A stretch of 64,000 nucleotides of DNA, taken from contig NC_073361.2 of NCBI RefSeq assembly GCF_027580225.2, positions 29,354,501 through 29,418,500 on the forward strand, in the 5' to 3' direction. Below are positions 62,868 to 64,000 of the stretch, in pieces. Under the pieces are notes generated by a model. It was not told the origin of the DNA and made no database searches. It worked only from the letters and a program-made list of their open reading frames with translations. A program made the translations under genes and the position numbers. Position 1 is the stretch's first letter, and the number at the start of each line of letters is the position of its first letter. This DNA is from Misgurnus anguillicaudatus. Taxonomy: Eukaryota; Chordata; Actinopteri; Cypriniformes; Cobitidae.

Positions 62868-64000
62868 CTATAAAGACAGAGAAGTGGGGGGGTTATAAAA
62901 TGTCCATTTACAAAAAAAAATTATATTAAAAACAAAAACGTGACCCTTTGAAGTCTTGTTAAAGTCTCAATCTAACGATGAGATTAGGAGCATCAAAGTT
63001 TGATTTCACATTGATTTCTGTCTTTGACATGATCTTACTTTTTGTAGCTCCAGATTACACTCTCTTCCTGAAACGCATAGATTTGAAAAGCTCTGTGTCC
63101 CTGCTTGGCCAGCAAATCTGTACATTGTGATTGGCCTGAATAACTCTGACATCAGCTGGAAATGTGACGCTCCTTACCATGTTTGAAAGATTCGCTCACA
63201 ATGCTATGCTAACAGGAGTTAACTTACAGGTTGTGAGGATCCTGTCTACATCACCAATCCCAGGACGTAAACTGTTGCCTACCAATCCGTGTTTGTTGTA
63301 GTCCAAGAAAAGAGATTTACGTTGGAGACGATAACTCACGTCATTGTTTACTTTGGGGTTTGTACCTTTTGCATATCGTTAACATGAACTAATACACACA
63401 TACACCAAAGGAAATGTAAAAACGTAAATCGGATAATTTGTGCACTTTAACAATACTGAACCTATTGATTTCTTTTAACGTTGATGGATTCTCGCTTAAG
63501 ATTCAGTCCTTCTAGAAAAATGCGGAGTTTTTTTGTGATTGTTGCACGAAAAAATCCTTGATCTGGCGGCACATTTTCTTAAAAAAATGCGATGGAATAT
63601 GCGGGAACTTGCCAAAATTGCGGGAACTTGCAAAAACTGCGTGAACTTGCAAAAACTGTTTGCAGCTTTTCATTGATGTTCACGTCGCTTAATTACGTCA
63701 CTTCCTAACATTCCCATGACAACAGGGAACATGGCTGCGCATGTGTGAAGTAAATGCAATAATTTTCAACTTTCTGCTAAGATATATATATGACTTTTTG
63801 CAACTAAAATGTGGGGATTATGAAATCATGCAAGCCCCTCATATTTTGCAAGCAGTAATCTGCAATTTATGCCACGAAAGTGCGGCGTATTTAAAAAATG
63901 CGGCTCCTGCATAACTACGCGGACTTTGGCTGAATATGCATTGAATCATGCGTTTGCATAATCACGTTTTCTGATTGACAAAAAACAAATGACCACCTAC
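62868..64000. repeat. Repeat-rich right edge
   Basis: 63200-63400 is the inverse of 42598-42800. 63489-63955 repeats 61963-62410 in the same orientation. No spidr exon recognised here. Confidence 0.55.

Overview
The window is vertebrate nuclear DNA, almost certainly from a cypriniform (carp/zebrafish-type) teleost. The coding sequence is split into short exons with GT-AG junctions. The four genes match a vertebrate syntenic block. The introns are full of fish-type non-autonomous DNA transposons (TTAA-flanked elements, hAT elements with 8-bp target duplications, TTA-flanked Harbinger-like elements) and satellites. I see no bacterial features, operons, CRISPR arrays or tRNA genes.

Layout. (1) 401-5959, minus: ube2v2, three of its expected four coding exons; the last exon lies off the left edge. 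(2) 7141-16206, minus: mcm4, complete, 16 coding exons, about 860 residues, with an upstream non-coding exon and E2F-like sites. (3) 18281-19156, plus: cebpd, complete, single exon, with a CRE upstream and a poly(A) signal at 19421. (4) 19933-62867, minus: the C-terminal half (11 exons) of a gene I assign to spidr from synteny and content; its 5' exons lie off the right edge. The mammalian block SPIDR-CEBPD-PRKDC-MCM4-UBE2V2 is kept in order and orientation, but PRKDC is missing from the 2-kb mcm4-cebpd interval.

Repeats. The ube2v2 and mcm4 introns hold several small transposons (1063-1340, 1562-2031, 3097-3655, 9527-9906, 10705-11121, 12448-14083). The spidr introns hold three tandem arrays: a 42-bp minisatellite (25689-28420), a 163-bp satellite (30850-33210) and a 228-bp satellite (49173-51990) with a 684-bp higher-order period. 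They also hold nested insertions at 46405-48690 and 56331-58344.

Functional theme. Three of the four genes serve genome maintenance: mcm4 (replicative helicase), ube2v2 (Lys63 ubiquitin chains in damage tolerance) and spidr (homologous-recombination scaffold). cebpd is a stress-inducible bZIP factor. The most useful second-look items are the missing PRKDC, three odd mcm4 splice junctions, the transposon-derived satellite with higher-order structure, and the nested insertions.
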